Shown here one piece after another: positions 43,220 through 55,825 of a stretch of 64,000 bases of DNA. The translations under genes and the position numbers were made by a program. Under the pieces are notes generated by a model that saw only the letters and a list, made by a program, of their open reading frames with translations, was not told the DNA's origin and did no database searches. Each line of letters begins with the position of its first letter. Within the stretch, counting starts at the first letter, position 1. The stretch comes from Rapana venosa (Eukaryota; Mollusca; Gastropoda; Neogastropoda; Muricidae). The stretch covers positions 18,715,104-18,779,103 of the forward strand of contig CM054167.1 of the NCBI GenBank assembly GCA_028751875.1, read 5' to 3'.

Positions 43220-44582
43220 GGTGAGTTTACACAAAATGATGTCGAAGAATTTTCGACTGGAAAAACTCTGATATATATAGTATAAACAAAGAAGGCTTGT
43301 TTGCGCCAGTTTGTCGAAAATTCAGGTCAAGAATCTGAATAAAGTTAGTGAAAGTTATGTTGAAATGGATCCGACCAATGCAGGTTCATCCAGTACTAAT
43401 CTGAGCAGACGACAAACGGACAGACTACGCATGCAGACGACATATGCCGCCACAGGATAAGTGCGAGCACAGAAGATTGACTTTTAAGACCGCAATACAA
43501 TAGATTATCAGTTCATACTTCGTAGTATTAATATGTTTTAATGAAATGAATCAATCAATTTAAAACCTCCCTGGTAGTGGTAATATGATTTCTGCACTGA
43601 GGGAGAGGATGCTTAAAAGGGTGATGGGATGGAGAGGGAGTGTTTAAAAAAATGATGAGGTAGCAACATACACTTGCAGTAGCATACCAAGAAACCCAGC
43701 AAAAACCAGCAAAAGATGTGTTTGAATTATTGTTGTGTTGTGGTTTTGCTTTGTTACTCTTAACCTTTACTGGTGTGTGCATGCACACGCCTATGCATGT
43801 GTGTGTGTGTGTGGATGAGTGGGTGAGGGTGTGTGTGTGATGTAGATTATTGTCGGCTTTTAAAATACTGTGTTATTTCTTAATCTGTATTGTTTAATAA
43901 TGCATGCTGTGTGTAACTATAATAAATGCCACTAATAATTTTTCTAGTTGAGACATTAAAGTATTCTTGAGTCTTGAAATTCGCCAAAATCAACACACAC
44001 ACACATGCACACGCACACATACATACAATGATACATGCACATATGCACATGCATGTATACATACATGCAATCAGTGCAACTAGTTAGTAGTAAACATTTG
44101 TTGTTGCTGCTGTTACTTTCAGAGGTGCTGATCTTTGGATTTTTAGTTCACCCCTGGTCTTAGAGTGCTCCAATAGCTGGCAGTTAAAACAACAGACATG
44201 GGCAATGCATGATACATCAAGCAACAATATTGTTACTTTGTTAAGTCAAAGTAGTTATAAAGGAAGCATTAGCAGAGCAACAGCAATAACAACAACAACA
44301 ACAGCAATTATATGAAGTACTACAAGTTTAGTACTTCTACTACTGCACTACTACTGTTATGACTACTATTACTATTACCACTACTACTACTACTATTGCT
44401 GCTGCTAATTCTTCTACTATAACTAATCTTCTTGTGTAAGAGACTTCACTTGAGGCCAGTATCATCATTTTTACCTATCCACAGAGAAACTTGAACATTT
44501 CTGAGATAAAAACTAGGAGTCATGCATCTGAGCTTTTTCCATGAATGGGGAAAATTTAAATATTGTCGACATGTGCAATGTA

Positions 44583-44627
<45 letters not shown>

Positions 44628-45498
44628 TGTTTGTGTGTGTGTGTGTGTGTGTTTTGTAGTGTTTGGTTTGTGTGTTGTGTGTGGTTGGTGTGATTCAGCC
44701 TGAGCTTCAAGATAGAATCAAAAATTTGATGAAGCTGTACACAGTGGTGTTTTTATTACTATTTTAACTTTTTTTACCTCAACTTTGTGTTTGGAGGGAG
44801 TGGTGTCCAGCAGAATTGTGGGTTTTTCACTTGCTAAAGTTATTTCTCAAGGGAAGAAAAAGGAACAGAGAAATGATGGGAAAGATAGGAAGAAGTGTGG
44901 AATTTTTTTTTTAAAACTTTCCAAAATACTTATTTTTACATAACAAAATGTTCAATCCATTCTGTACACGTGTCATTTATAACATAGATGTTATCAACAT
45001 TTGCCAATTTAAGTCATTCATCCCTCAACATCATTTTGAATGTTTATATTGTAGTAACATGCATTGATGAATATGTAAGCACACACTCAAGGTGAAATAA
45101 TGTTTTTATTGTGGAAGAATGATTATGAAAAGATGAACCTGAAACAGTGAAACCAGCTGTATGTATTTAACTCTTTTACACTTTGCAACTCTACAGCCAT
45201 CATGTTCATGTTAATTTTCATCGTTCATTTAAGTACACTATAATTTACAATCATCTTCTTGCTATGACTTCAAAATGCTGTTTGTTTTCAATGTTTAATT
45301 CCATAACTAAATTATAAAAAAAACTATTTTAAACTGAAAATAATCTATAAAACCATAAACCCATCATCAGATCTTTTTAGTACTGGTAATCACTCAATGC
45401 CCAACATACATGTTAACACTCTAGACCATTCACTCTCACGAGTTTTTTCTTTCATAAACATGGACCATTTACTCATCTTTGTCTTTGTTCATGTGCAG
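43220..45498 (+). other. Presumed first intron of CNTRL
   Basis: No coding exon recognised. It holds (GT) words at 43,798-43,840, (CA)-rich sequence at 43,993-44,060, AAC/ACT triplet runs at 44,280-44,400 and a long (GT)n at about 44,586-44,660. The rest is AT-rich and free of the common SINEs. Confidence 0.5.
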
Positions 45499-45774
45499 AA
45501 CATTTTACTAGCAGTCGAAGAACAATCAACAAAATGAGACGAGGCGTAGGACGACCGGGACCGTCCAACCTCCCAGTTCCCAAAGCCTCGCGAGGCAGCC
45601 CGTCTTCTTCACTGGTGTCTCGTGGACGCTCCTCCAGCCATGCCCGCTCCGCAGAAGATCTCTCGCAGTCAGGGGGGAGTATCCTCACCCCTCACAATGG
45701 CACTACTCCTCGAAGGGCGATGTCACCGGGTGGAGCAAAACCCAAGACTTTGTCCCCTATGCGAACTTCACAAG
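45499..45774 (+). CDS. CNTRL: CNTRL (centriolin), N-terminal coding exon
   Basis: The acceptor TGTTCATGTGCAG ends at 45498, the ATG is at 45,534-45,536, and the donor CACAAG/GTCAGT follows 45,774; coding part 241 nt, end phase 1. It encodes MRRGVGRPGPSNLPVPKASR, a basic Ser/Pro-rich disordered stretch with repeated S-P and R-S motifs, resembling the Ser/Pro-rich N-terminus of vertebrate centriolin. Alone this would be weak evidence; assignment rests on the LRR exon downstream on the same strand. Centriolin is a centrosomal protein of the mother centriole and midbody needed for late cytokinesis (family knowledge). Confidence 0.72.
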
Positions 45775-45829
45775 GTCAGTTGCGTGTATTCTGTAATGAT
45801 GATTATTGAACGATTTACACCTCCCCGTG

Positions 45830-46145
45830 GGGATTCTAGGGGCCTGTCGGTATAAATTTAGCATCCCCACCTTCATAATTTTGTGCTAGAAATTCCCCCT
45901 TCCCCCCCCCCCCCCCCCCTCTGTGTCTCTGCTTGTTCCTTTTCTTCCAGTTACCTTCTTCTTGCCTTTTTGTCTGCCTTGTTGGCCTTCTTGGTCCATT
46001 CTCTTGCCTTTTATCCAGAAAGACTTAAAAGACTACAATTCTCTCCCACTTTGAAGTTGGATGCGCAGGGTGCTTAGTGGCAATGCAGTGCATTTTCATT
46101 CATATGACAGACAACAATAGTTATTATCTTAGTGTTTGAAAAAGA
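45830..46145 (-). repeat. Repeat family G copy
   Basis: TATAAATTTAGCATCCCCAC through GTGTTTGAAAAAGAAGGA, inverse of 870-1,190, with a C run of about 18 at 45,902-45,919. Confidence 0.65.
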
Positions 46146-46164
46146 AGGAATATTTTACAATAAG

Positions 46165-46620
46165 GAAGATGGCAGGACGGTTTGATTGTTCCCCTGCCTA
46201 AACGAGTAAACTGTGAGGAGCTGGGTTCGGTTCCCTGCCTTGTCCTCTCTTCCCAGTTTGACAGGAAAATTGAATGGAATGTTAAGTCTTTTGGAGGAGA
46301 CTCTAAACCATCCGGACCTATGTGCTTATGGACTTGTACATGTCAAAAGAATCCTTGACACTTGAAAATCCAAAAGAGCAGGGAGATACACCCCCTGCTC
46401 CCCTCCCCCAATCCCCCCCAAACTGTCCTGGCAAAATTGATATGTTTAATTCCCAACAGTGTCCCCAAAGTTGGAATACAGCTATCTAGAATAGGGGGAA
46501 GGGTGGGGGGGACTGTCGTATGTGTAAAAACTCACCATTGGTGAACCTCTGAGCTCTAGCTGAGGAACCCCCCCCCCCCCCCCCCATCTAAAACCAAAAC
46601 AAACCAACAACAAGATGCTT
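46165..46620 (+). repeat. SINE-like family J (GGCAGGACGGTT head)
   Basis: GATGGCAGGACGGTTTGATT, tRNA-like GGGTTCGGTTCCCTG, and a body with TGTATGTGTAAAAACTCACC and GTGAACCTCTGAGCTCTAGC. Relatives lie at 51,225-51,630 and 56,632-56,715. Confidence 0.6.
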
Positions 46621-47064
46621 GTCATTGGCCAGTATTGAGCAAAGACAACAATAGTTTTGAAGTCTGATGTATCTTATGTTTATCTGAAATAATAGTAAGA
46701 ATGGATTCTATAATTTATTATAAGTTGAGAAAAGCCTCTTTTCTGTCTTTTTTTTGGATTACCCCGAAGGCTTTCAGCTCCAGCGAGGTTTCTGTATAGG
46801 AATATGTATAGCTGCACCAAACTCACTCTATGAATTATGGAGTGGGAGAAGTTTGTGCATATATATACACAATTTTTTTTTACCTGGCATAAAAGCTGCT
46901 GTTTTGTTTTCAAGGAGGGAAAAGTCAGTATGTGCTTGGAATTTCGTGCGTTTGTTGTAAAATTTGATGACAAACTTGCTGGGTGCACTAGCATGTTAAA
47001 TGTGCAGTGTTGTTGATAATGAGGCAGAAAGGTTTATACTGGGGGATTAAATGGTGGGGTGGAA

Positions 47065-47375
47065 AGGGGGGTGGGGTAATAGCCTAATGGGTAAAACAGT
47101 GCACTCATGATCTGACAGCCTGGTATCGACCCACCACGGAGGTACCCATTTTAGGGAATTTTACCCCGGAGTTAACATCAGTACTGACTCAATTTCCCCA
47201 AAAAGTGCTTTGGGTGAGACTATAAACTGATGCCCTGGGTGCAAACGCACACACAACTTGCACGCACAGTAAAACACTGTTCCACCTTTCAGAAGTGTAG
47301 GCCATTTTGTGCCACTAGGAATGGATGACAGTTTGTTTTTTTAATGCATGCGCACAGGTGTCATGTTTAGACACA
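47065..47375 (+). mobile_element. SINE family alpha, diverged, with head
   Basis: GGTAATAGCCTAATGGGTAA and TGGTATCGACCC form the decayed head; CTTTGGGTGAGACTATAAAC follows. Confidence 0.65.
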
Positions 47376-47536
47376 GTCCCCTAATTTGGAGTGCGGCTAT
47401 TCTAATGGTGGGTAAAAACAGTCATTTAGGAAAAATCGCACCATTGGTGAACGTCAGAGTTCTATCTGAGGAGCAAAAAAAAAAAAATGTTTAGTAATCA
47501 ACTTACGCATGTTTGTGTGTATCTGTGTGATCATGT

Positions 47537-47567
47537 TTGTACACACACACACACACACACATATATG

Positions 47568-47656
<89 letters not shown>

Positions 47657-47660
47657 GTGT
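47537..47660. repeat. (CA)n then long (TA)n microsatellite
   Basis: (CA) from about 47,537 to 47,561, then almost pure (TA) to about 47,653. It lies directly upstream of SINE fragments and the damaged CNTRL exon copies; such tracts often disturb assembly. Confidence 0.92.
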
Positions 47661-47667
47661 GTGTTGT

Positions 47668-48035
47668 GTCCTTTGGATGAGACTATAAACGAAGTCCCAT
47701 GTGTGCGAGCACGCAGAACATCTTGCACAGACGTTAAATCCTGTTCCGCTTTTTCGGAAGAGTAGGCCATTGTGTGCCGGTAGGAACGGATGACAAAATT
47801 TACAAAACCGCATACACACGGGACTGGATTGTAAAAAAACATATAGTGCTTATTCCATTATCTCGATACAAAAAAAAAAAAGAATAAATAAAATAATATA
47901 TATATTATATATATTTAATAAATAAATATATATATAACTATATATATTTTATATCCTTGATGAGACTAAATGGTCCATGTGTGAGTGCAGCAGAACATCT
48001 TACTCCATTAAAACCTGTTCCGTTTTCGAAAAGTA
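47668..48035 (+). mobile_element. SINE alpha copy followed by a deletion-riddled second fragment
   Basis: 47,668-47,875 is a normal 5'-truncated copy. 47,953-48,035 matches the same body (TCCTTGATGAGACTAAA, AGCAGAACATCTT, AAACCTGTTCCG) but has lost single bases at more than ten places. That pattern is more like sequencing error than divergence. Confidence 0.7.
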
Positions 48036-48137
48036 GGAGTGCGCTAATCACGGAAGATCATCCGTAAAATGCACAAGGATGAAAAAATTACAATGATCTA
48101 TCCTCAACCATGGACAATTAAAGGAGAAAAAAATCAA
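48036..48137 (+). pseudogene. CNTRL: CNTRL exon copy 1, broken by several indels
   Basis: Read across three frames, it gives a VR then ITED start, IIRKMHKDEKITMI, then an L-N-L segment and a Lys-rich end. It follows in order the centriolin region just before the LRR exon (human residues include YITEALIKKL). No single frame is open. The 3' border AAAAATCAATATGAGTATG looks like a damaged AAG/GTGAGT donor. It is either a decayed tandem exon duplicate or badly read sequence. Confidence 0.6.
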
Positions 48138-48262
48138 TATGAGTATGAAATTATATAGCATGTGGTTACAGAAGAATACAACAATACATCACACTATCTC
48201 TTACATTGAAGTGAATTGTCATTAATGTCTGCTGTGTTCCTCCATGGAATGGCCAGTTCGAA

Positions 48263-48372
48263 GCAGGAGCTGCCACATCACGACGACTCATCCGTCAAAA
48301 ATTGCCAAGAGAAGCAGACATGATCTCATCCCTCAACCTCACCTGGCCAAAGAAGGAGAAAGAAAATCAAAG
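48263..48372 (+). pseudogene. CNTRL: CNTRL exon copy 2 (likely the missing exon), broken by indels
   Basis: Three consecutive frame pieces give HITT, then LIRQKLPREADMISSLNLT, then LAKEGERK. These match in order the centriolin segment YITEALIKKL, the S-L-N-L-S core and the SKDGGKK end. It lies between the N-terminal exon (end phase 1) and the LRR exon (start phase 0), where an exon changing phase is required. Copies 1 and 2 share their flanking 3' sequence (CAGCATGTGGTACAC, TAGCATGTGGTTACA), so they arose by tandem duplication. Two or three missing bases are enough to break the frame. I read it as a functional exon damaged in the assembly, but decay cannot be excluded. Confidence 0.68.
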
Positions 48373-48417
48373 TGATACTGAAATGCATGAGCAGCATGTG
48401 GTACACACAATAGCCAC

Positions 48418-48498
48418 ACACACACACACATACAAACACTGATATACACACATGATATCCAGCTCGAAGACAGACACAGACAACACACCACACGCACA

Positions 48499-48574
<76 letters not shown>

Positions 48575-48691
48575 ACACTGCTCATGCATCACTATGATGC
48601 ATGCGCATGCACACAATACGACACACAACACACCATACACATAACACAACAACACACACACACACACACACACACACAACACACACACACA

Positions 48692-48741
<50 letters not shown>

Positions 48742-48965
48742 AATACACTTGAGTGAACATTAAATCAACAACAATCACAACACATACATACAACACACAC
48801 CACACATACTACACACAACACACACACACACAACACACACACACACAACACACAACACCACAACACAACACAAAACACACACACACACACACACACAACC
48901 AACACACACACACACACACCAACACACACAACCACACACACACAACACACCAACAACACACTACA
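48418..48965. repeat. Compound (CA)n microsatellite
   Basis: About 550 nt of (CA)n interrupted by CCA, CAACA and a short unique segment (48,575-48,640). Apparent long frames here are artefacts. Confidence 0.93.
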
Positions 48966-49224
48966 CATTCTTCTCCCTAAAAACCCCATTACTCTGATCC
49001 ATCTTAAATCCCGAGTTTTTCTATTTTGCACAAACAGCACAAGAACCACTTCCCAGTGCAAGATAAACATCCTTTGTCCTCAACAACTGCCATTAGGAAC
49101 AGATCCCGATTTGCTTGGCTAACTTCCCATGGAACAGAATAAACATATTTGGTCGGTTACTTTGGGTCACATGATCACTTTCAGTCATACCAGAGGGCAG
49201 TTCTTGATTAAGAGGAAGATGTTA

Positions 49225-49915
49225 TGGTTGTAGCTGGTCTTGGGTGTTGTGTTAAGAAATTCCTCTGGTTTTGTCATTGTTGTTTGTTTGGTTGTTTTTT
49301 TTTGTAGGTTGATTGTCTTAGGTTTTGTGTTAAGAAATTCCATTGTTTTTTGTGGTTGTTGTTGTTTGTTTGGTTGGGGTTTTTTGTAGGTTGATTGTCT
49401 TAGGTGTTGTGTTAAGAAATTCCAGTGTCTATTGTTGTTGTTGCTGTTGTTGTTGTTGTTTTATGTAGGTTGATTGTCTTAGGTTTCATGTTAAGAAAGT
49501 CCATTGTTTTTGTGGTTGTTGTTGGGTTTTTTTGTGTAGGTTGATTGTCTTAGGTGTTGTGTTAAGAAATTCCAGTGGTTTTTGTTGGTGGTGGTGGTGG
49601 GTTATGTTTTTTTTTGTAGGTTGATTGTCTTAGGTTTTGTGTTAAGAAATTCCAGTGGTTTTTTTGTTGTTGTTGTTTGGGGATTTTTGTAGGTTGATTG
49701 TCTTAGGTGTTGTGTTAAGAAATTCCAGTGGTTGTTGTTATTGGTGGTGGGTTATGGTTTTTTTGTAGGTTGATTGTCTTAGGTTTTGTGTTAAGAAATT
49801 CCAGTGTCTATTGTTGTTGTTGTTGTTGTTTTGTAGGTTGATCATCTTAGGTTTCATGTTAAGAAATTCCACTGTATTTTGTAGTCGTTTGTTTTTGTTT
49901 GTAGGTTGCCTGCTT
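49225..49915 (+). repeat. Minisatellite H (about 58-64 nt unit, acceptor-like)
   Basis: About eleven copies of TTTTTGTAG followed by GTTGATTGTCTTAGGT and GTTAAGAAATTCCAGTG, separated by T/G-rich stretches. Each unit looks like a polypyrimidine tract plus TAG acceptor. The last copy reads TTTGTAG/GTTGCCTGCTTGGAGATT. No conserved exon follows, so the array is either intronic or marks a lineage-specific or lost exon of CNTRL. Confidence 0.88.
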
Positions 49916-50479
49916 GGAGATTGTGCTGGGTTATGTTTGTTGTTCTGATTCACAGTATTGCCTTTCTTTGGATCAAACATGTCTTAAAAAAAAAATTTGT
50001 GTAAAGCAAATGAGATAGAAAAGCACACAATAAAATTGATTGAAGAGAAATGGGTTTTTTTTTAAATCCAAGGGAAATTGTATATGTATAGATTATATGT
50101 TTGTAAATACCATACAAAAATAAGTAAAACACAAACATACATGTATGCACACACACACACATGCACGCGCGCACACACATGCATGAATGCACGCGTGAGC
50201 ATGCACACACAAACACACACAAATATTCACAAACACACACGCACGCACACACACACACACACACAGAGTGACACACACACATGTTCTTGTAATATCACTA
50301 GTAATAGTAAACAGACTTTGAAGTGAATATAACTGCAACAAACAAGCAAAGTAATGCACAAATCAAACTAGCAAACTACAGTGCTGGAATGCAGTCTCTC
50401 CATGTCTCATATTCCATTTTACGGTGGTTCGTTTTCTTTTTCTCAAAGTGTTTTGTGTTGCTGCTTCTGTGTTCTCCCT

Positions 50480-50480
<1 letters not shown>
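49916..50480 (+). other. CNTRL intron, (CA)-rich, nothing coding
   Basis: Contains (CA)-rich sequence at 50,150-50,280 and otherwise unremarkable AT-rich DNA. Confidence 0.6.
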
Positions 50481-51160
<680 letters not shown>

Positions 51161-51224
51161 GCCCTTCTCAGTCTTATTTTCCCTTCTTTCTCTAAACCAG
51201 TACTTATAATCACTATAAGAAGGA

Positions 51225-51630
51225 AGGTGGCAGGACGGTTAAGACATTATTGTACCTAACAAGTAAACCTTGAGGTTTGGGGTTCAGTACCTGGCCTTGC
51301 CCTTTCTTCCCAGTTTCAAGAAAACATTGTACTGAGCATCAAAGTCCTTCGAATGAGACTAAAAACCAAGCCATGTGTACAAACACACAGAGAACAGCGT
51401 GCACACACGTTAGATACCTGTTCCACCTTTCAGAAGAGTAGACAATTGTGTGCCGGTAAGAACGGTTGACATAATCTTTAAAAAATACGCATGCACACAG
51501 GTGTCACGTTTAGACACCATCCCTGAAGTTGGAATGCGGCTACCTAAATAGGGGGGGGGGGGAACAGTCGCATACATAAAAATCTCACCACTGGTGAACC
51601 TGAGCTTTAGCCAAGGAATGAAAAAAAATA
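51225..51630 (+). repeat. SINE-like family J copy
   Basis: GGTGGCAGGACGGTTAAGAC, TCCTTCGAATGAGACTAAAA, and GTGAACCTGAGCTTTAGCCA; same family as 46,165. Confidence 0.6.
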
Positions 51631-51810
51631 TATAATCACTATCATGATTATGAAACCAGGGGAAATAAAGATGATGATGATAGCCGTCATCATCATTTTC
51701 ACCCTCACCCCTTTCTCTCTCTTCTTCATTCATGCTGCCAGATCATCATTATCATCCCCACCACTCTTTTGCTGTCTGTCTGTCTGCTGTCTGTCTGTCT
51801 GTCTCAGTAG

Positions 51811-51811
<1 letters not shown>

Positions 51812-51883
<72 letters not shown>

Positions 51884-52300
51884 ACTCTCTCTGTCCTTGC
51901 TTGATCTCTGTCTCTGTCTCATCACACTCTCTATCTTACTTTGTAGTGTGTATGGGTGGTGGGTGTTTTATGTTATGTTTGTGTGTGTCTGTGTCTGTGT
52001 GTGCATCTACAGGTGTGAGTGTCTGTGATATGTGTATGTGTGATGTTTATGTGATAATGAACACATCCACACAGACAGATAGATACTAAGATAGACATAT
52101 ATGACACACATATTTACAAGCACACAAAAGCATGCACACTCGCATGCATGCACACACATGCACACACACACACACACACCACACATGTTTTCAGTTCAGT
52201 AGAAGTACTGCTTGAAAACACACACACACACACATGTTTTCAGTTCAATAGAAGCACTGCACGAACACACACACACACACACACACACATACACACATAT
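51812..52300. repeat. (GT)n tract and CA-rich tandem repeat
   Basis: (GT) at about 51,812-51,882. Further on, TGTTTTCAGTTCAGTAGAAG is followed by CACTGC and (CA)n, repeated at 52,185 and 52,234 and again at 52,855 after the SINE. The alpha SINE therefore lies within an older tandem repeat. Confidence 0.8.
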
Positions 52301-52524
52301 GTGTTTTCTTTCTTTTTTTCTCTGTTTCTATTTTTCTTTTGGAGTTAGTTTTATTATTATTGGTTATGGTAATAATGTAGTTAGATAATATTGATAAAGT
52401 CGTTTGTTGTTCCTAGATAGATGGCTTGATGGAAAAAAAAAAAAAAGCAAATGCAAATGTACCATCTGGAAGTAAAAATTTGACTTGATTTCACACACAC
52501 ACTGGTTTTTTTAATTTTATTCTT

Positions 52525-52856
52525 TTATATCGAGGATAATGGAATAAGCACTTATGTGCTTTTTTACATCCAGTCCCCATGTGTATGCGGTTTTGTAAAT
52601 TCTGTCATCTGTTCCCACCAGCACACAATGGCCTATTCTTCTGAAAAGCGTAACAGGATTTAACGTGTGCGCAAGATGTTCTGCGTGCATTCACACACTG
52701 GACCTCAATTTATAGTCTCATCCGAAGGACTTTTGGGGAGAGTGGAGTCTGCACTGATGTTAACTCCAGGGGAAAATATCCCCTTGAACGGGAATCGAAC
52801 CCGGGTCGTCAGATTGCGAGCGCAGTGTTATTACCACTAGGCTATCCCGTCCCCCT
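52525..52856 (-). mobile_element. tRNA-derived SINE (family alpha), full length
   Basis: GAGGATAATGGAATAAGCAC through TACCACTAGGCTATCCCGTC. It is one of the best preserved copies, with intact A-box and B-box-like sequences on the minus strand. Confidence 0.88.
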
Positions 52857-52859
52857 GTT

Positions 52860-53760
52860 TTCAGTTCAGTAGAAGCACTGTATGAACCATTCAACGCTCC
52901 TTAGTTATTCAATTCAAGTTTACTCCCTACGTTGATTGGAGTCAGGGAAATCAATGGGCTTGTTTGCTCAGGAAGAATGGCACTGGCAGCAAGCAGATAG
53001 CCCTAGAGACTACAGTGAATAATGTCTGCTGGGTGGAAGCTTCTTGACCTTATCTTTTAATCTGGTGCCCGTTGAAGAAATAGTTGTGTTGGGGTGTTTA
53101 AAGGAATCTTTTTAGTTAAGTGTTAATGGCTTTGAGAATGTGTGAATTGGTGTAATTGTGTGTGGTGTGAGTGTGTGACTCTGTGAGTGAGTGAATGTGA
53201 GGGGATGGTGGGTGTGTGAGTGAGTGAGAGGGGATGGGGTGTGTGAGGTGTGTATGTGTGTGTGTGTGAGGCGCGCGCGCGCGTGTGTGTGTGAATGAGG
53301 GTGTGCGTGCGTGCATGTGTGTGTGCTTATGCACGTGTATACATGTGCATGCATGCTTGGGTGTGAGCAGAGCATTTGCCATGTGTACATATTTGCATTA
53401 TATAATATATATGTTAGTGTATGTGTGTGTGTATGTCCAGCTCAATACATGGCACACATGGCATGCACGCACGCTCACATCTTTTTCTCATATGAAGGAA
53501 TGATTGTGGCTGAAATTCAATCTATAAACCCTGGCGACTATCTTCAAACTCCAGTTCATTCATTCAGAATAATAGTATGTTTGCCGATGAAGAATGGTTA
53601 CTGATATGTCAAAGCTGGACAGCCTTTGAAATCTAGGCTTGCTCCTTGAGCTTATCAGTCTTGGTGGCTGTTGTGGCAGTTATGAATTCATGTGTTTGGT
53701 AGAAATGTAATGACTTTGTTTGTCTGCTTGGAACTTTTCGAATTTGCACACTGGGTGAAT
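52860..53760 (+). other. CNTRL intron with (GT)-rich blocks
   Basis: (GT)-rich sequence at 53,145-53,350 with GCGCGC near 53,272-53,281. No conserved exon was recognised. Confidence 0.55.
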
Positions 53761-53764
53761 GGCT

Positions 53765-53814
<50 letters not shown>

Positions 53815-54720
53815 TGTGTGTGTTGTGTGTGTGTTTGTAGTGTGTGTGTTTGTAGTGTGTGTGTGTTGTGTGTGTGTGTAGTGGTGGTAAGGGGGGGAGG
53901 GGAGGTGAGCATACATGCATATGTGTGTATGCAGTGTGTGTGTGTGTGAGTGAGTTTGTGTGTGTGTGACACAAAGTGTAAGGAATATTTTTTTTGGGTC
54001 ACTTTGTTGTTGTTTTTACAATAGTAGTAGTAGTAATAGGTGAAAACATCTATGTAAAACTGTATATGCATCAATCTCAAGTGCTTAATTTTCAACCAGT
54101 CTGAGTACAATCATATTATATGTCAAGGGAATATTTCATCAAAATCCAGTACCAACTTAACTTCCAGTCAGTCTGTATACTTATTTGTGTAGATATTAAA
54201 TCTAATAACAATGTTATTATGCAGATTATTATATATCTCAAAATCCACAACCACTTTAAACCTACTTTACCAAGAGGGATCCCATTTCACCTTCAGCCAT
54301 ATTTCTCTCTTCGATATATATATCGGCAGTAGACCTGGATAGATCTATGACTGATTTTCACTCGGTCATGCATGACTAGGCTTGGCTGTAGGTGCTTAAC
54401 AGGCGTTGCATTGTGTGGTCGATAGTCAGTCATTGTCTGAGTGAAAAAAAACTCAGTGGTGCAGAACCGTGGAGAGACTTTCGCTTTATGTTTGCGGAGA
54501 GGATTTCTGAATAGGACGCAGCGGGATATTGATCTAGTTTTGACCAGAGGCTGTTTGTGTGGGTGTCTTCTGTCTTTAGAAGGGGACAGTTTGTGGGGCG
54601 GGGGGTTATGTCTATTGTAAGGCTAGACAGACAGGTTGTAGATCACTTGCAGGTGTAAAACGCTCGTGCGCTTGCATTCATTACCGTGTGCATGCGTCCA
54701 TTACTTTGCTTTTCTCAAGT
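53761..54720 (+). other. CNTRL intron, (GT)n block and AT-rich DNA
   Basis: (GT)-rich 53,768-53,960 with TTGTAGTGTGTGTG variants, then AT-rich sequence. No gene or known repeat recognised to 54,720. Confidence 0.55.
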
Positions 54721-55559
54721 GCGAGGTTCTTCACCTGTGAATGATTGTGTGGTTATTGTGTCTGGAATGGACGCATGAGTGGATAGGTGAAGATATAGGT
54801 AAATGGAAACCAAACGAAAGGGCATATAATGATATATTAAAAAACTCAAACACATAGACAGCTGAATGAAAACTTAGATAAGCAAAAAGATACCTACTGA
54901 CTTTTGTTGACAGCCCTATAGGCCTATTCCTGAAAAAGCCCCTTACATATACACGCACGCACACATGCACGCACGCACACACACACACATGCACACATGC
55001 ACACACACACACACACATACACACACACAAACGCCTGCGCCACACTTGTACACACAGAAGCATGCATATGTTTAAGTAACAAACAACAAAACCCATCCAT
55101 GCCAATCTTTGTCATACTGAATACACTACAACTGCAATATGACACACAAAACAAATTGTGTTTTGTGGACATAAATCAGTTGAATTTTTGGCTTTAAGGT
55201 GCAGGCTCAAGCAAAAAGTTTGATTGGATCCTAATTGTTAAATCATGGCAGGCTACAAAGGTATAATTTCTGAGCAGTAACCAAGATTCAAGATTTTAAA
55301 GAACACAGTGAAAAGTGTTTCACTGTGTATAGTGTTTTACGGGCTCCTTTGTCATGGGATCACTCTTCCAGCCCTTCCCTCTAACTCTTATAACTCCACA
55401 CATCTTTACCCCCCCCCTCCCCCCCTCCCCAACACACAGACACAGACAGAAAGAAAATAGGCAACTGAATGAAAATTTAGATTGATAAATAAAAAGATAT
55501 ATACTCACACTCATACACACACATGCGTGCGCACACATGCACACACACACATCCATTCA
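54721..55559 (+). other. CNTRL intron, (CA)-rich
   Basis: (CA)-rich 54,950-55,030 with CACGCACG words and (CA) near 55,505-55,550; a C run near 55,409-55,430. A short direct repeat of GAAAACTTAGAT or GAAAATTTAGAT type occurs at 54,868 and 55,470. Confidence 0.5.
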
Positions 55560-55825
55560 AGAGGATTGTTTTTCTCCAGGAGTTAAGATCAGTGTCAACT
55601 CCACTGCCCCCAAAAGTCCTTTGAATGAGACTATAAACCAAGGCCCTGTGTAGGAATGCATACAGAACATTTTGTGTACATGTTAAAACCTGTTCCACTT
55701 TTCAGAGAAGTAGGCCATTTTGTGCCAGTAGGAATGGATGATAAAATTCAAAATCACATGCACACTGGGACTGGATGTAAAGAAAAGCACATGGGTGCTT
55801 AGTCCATTATCCTTGAAAAAAAGAA
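55560..55825 (+). mobile_element. SINE family alpha, 5' truncated
   Basis: CCAGGAGTTAAGATCAGTGT through TTAGTCCATTATCCTTGAAA. Confidence 0.72.

Noticed and set aside
48326..48805. Cys/Val-rich frames on the minus strand (also 51,732-52,089 and similar)
   Set aside because: Translation of (CA)n/(GT)n microsatellites.
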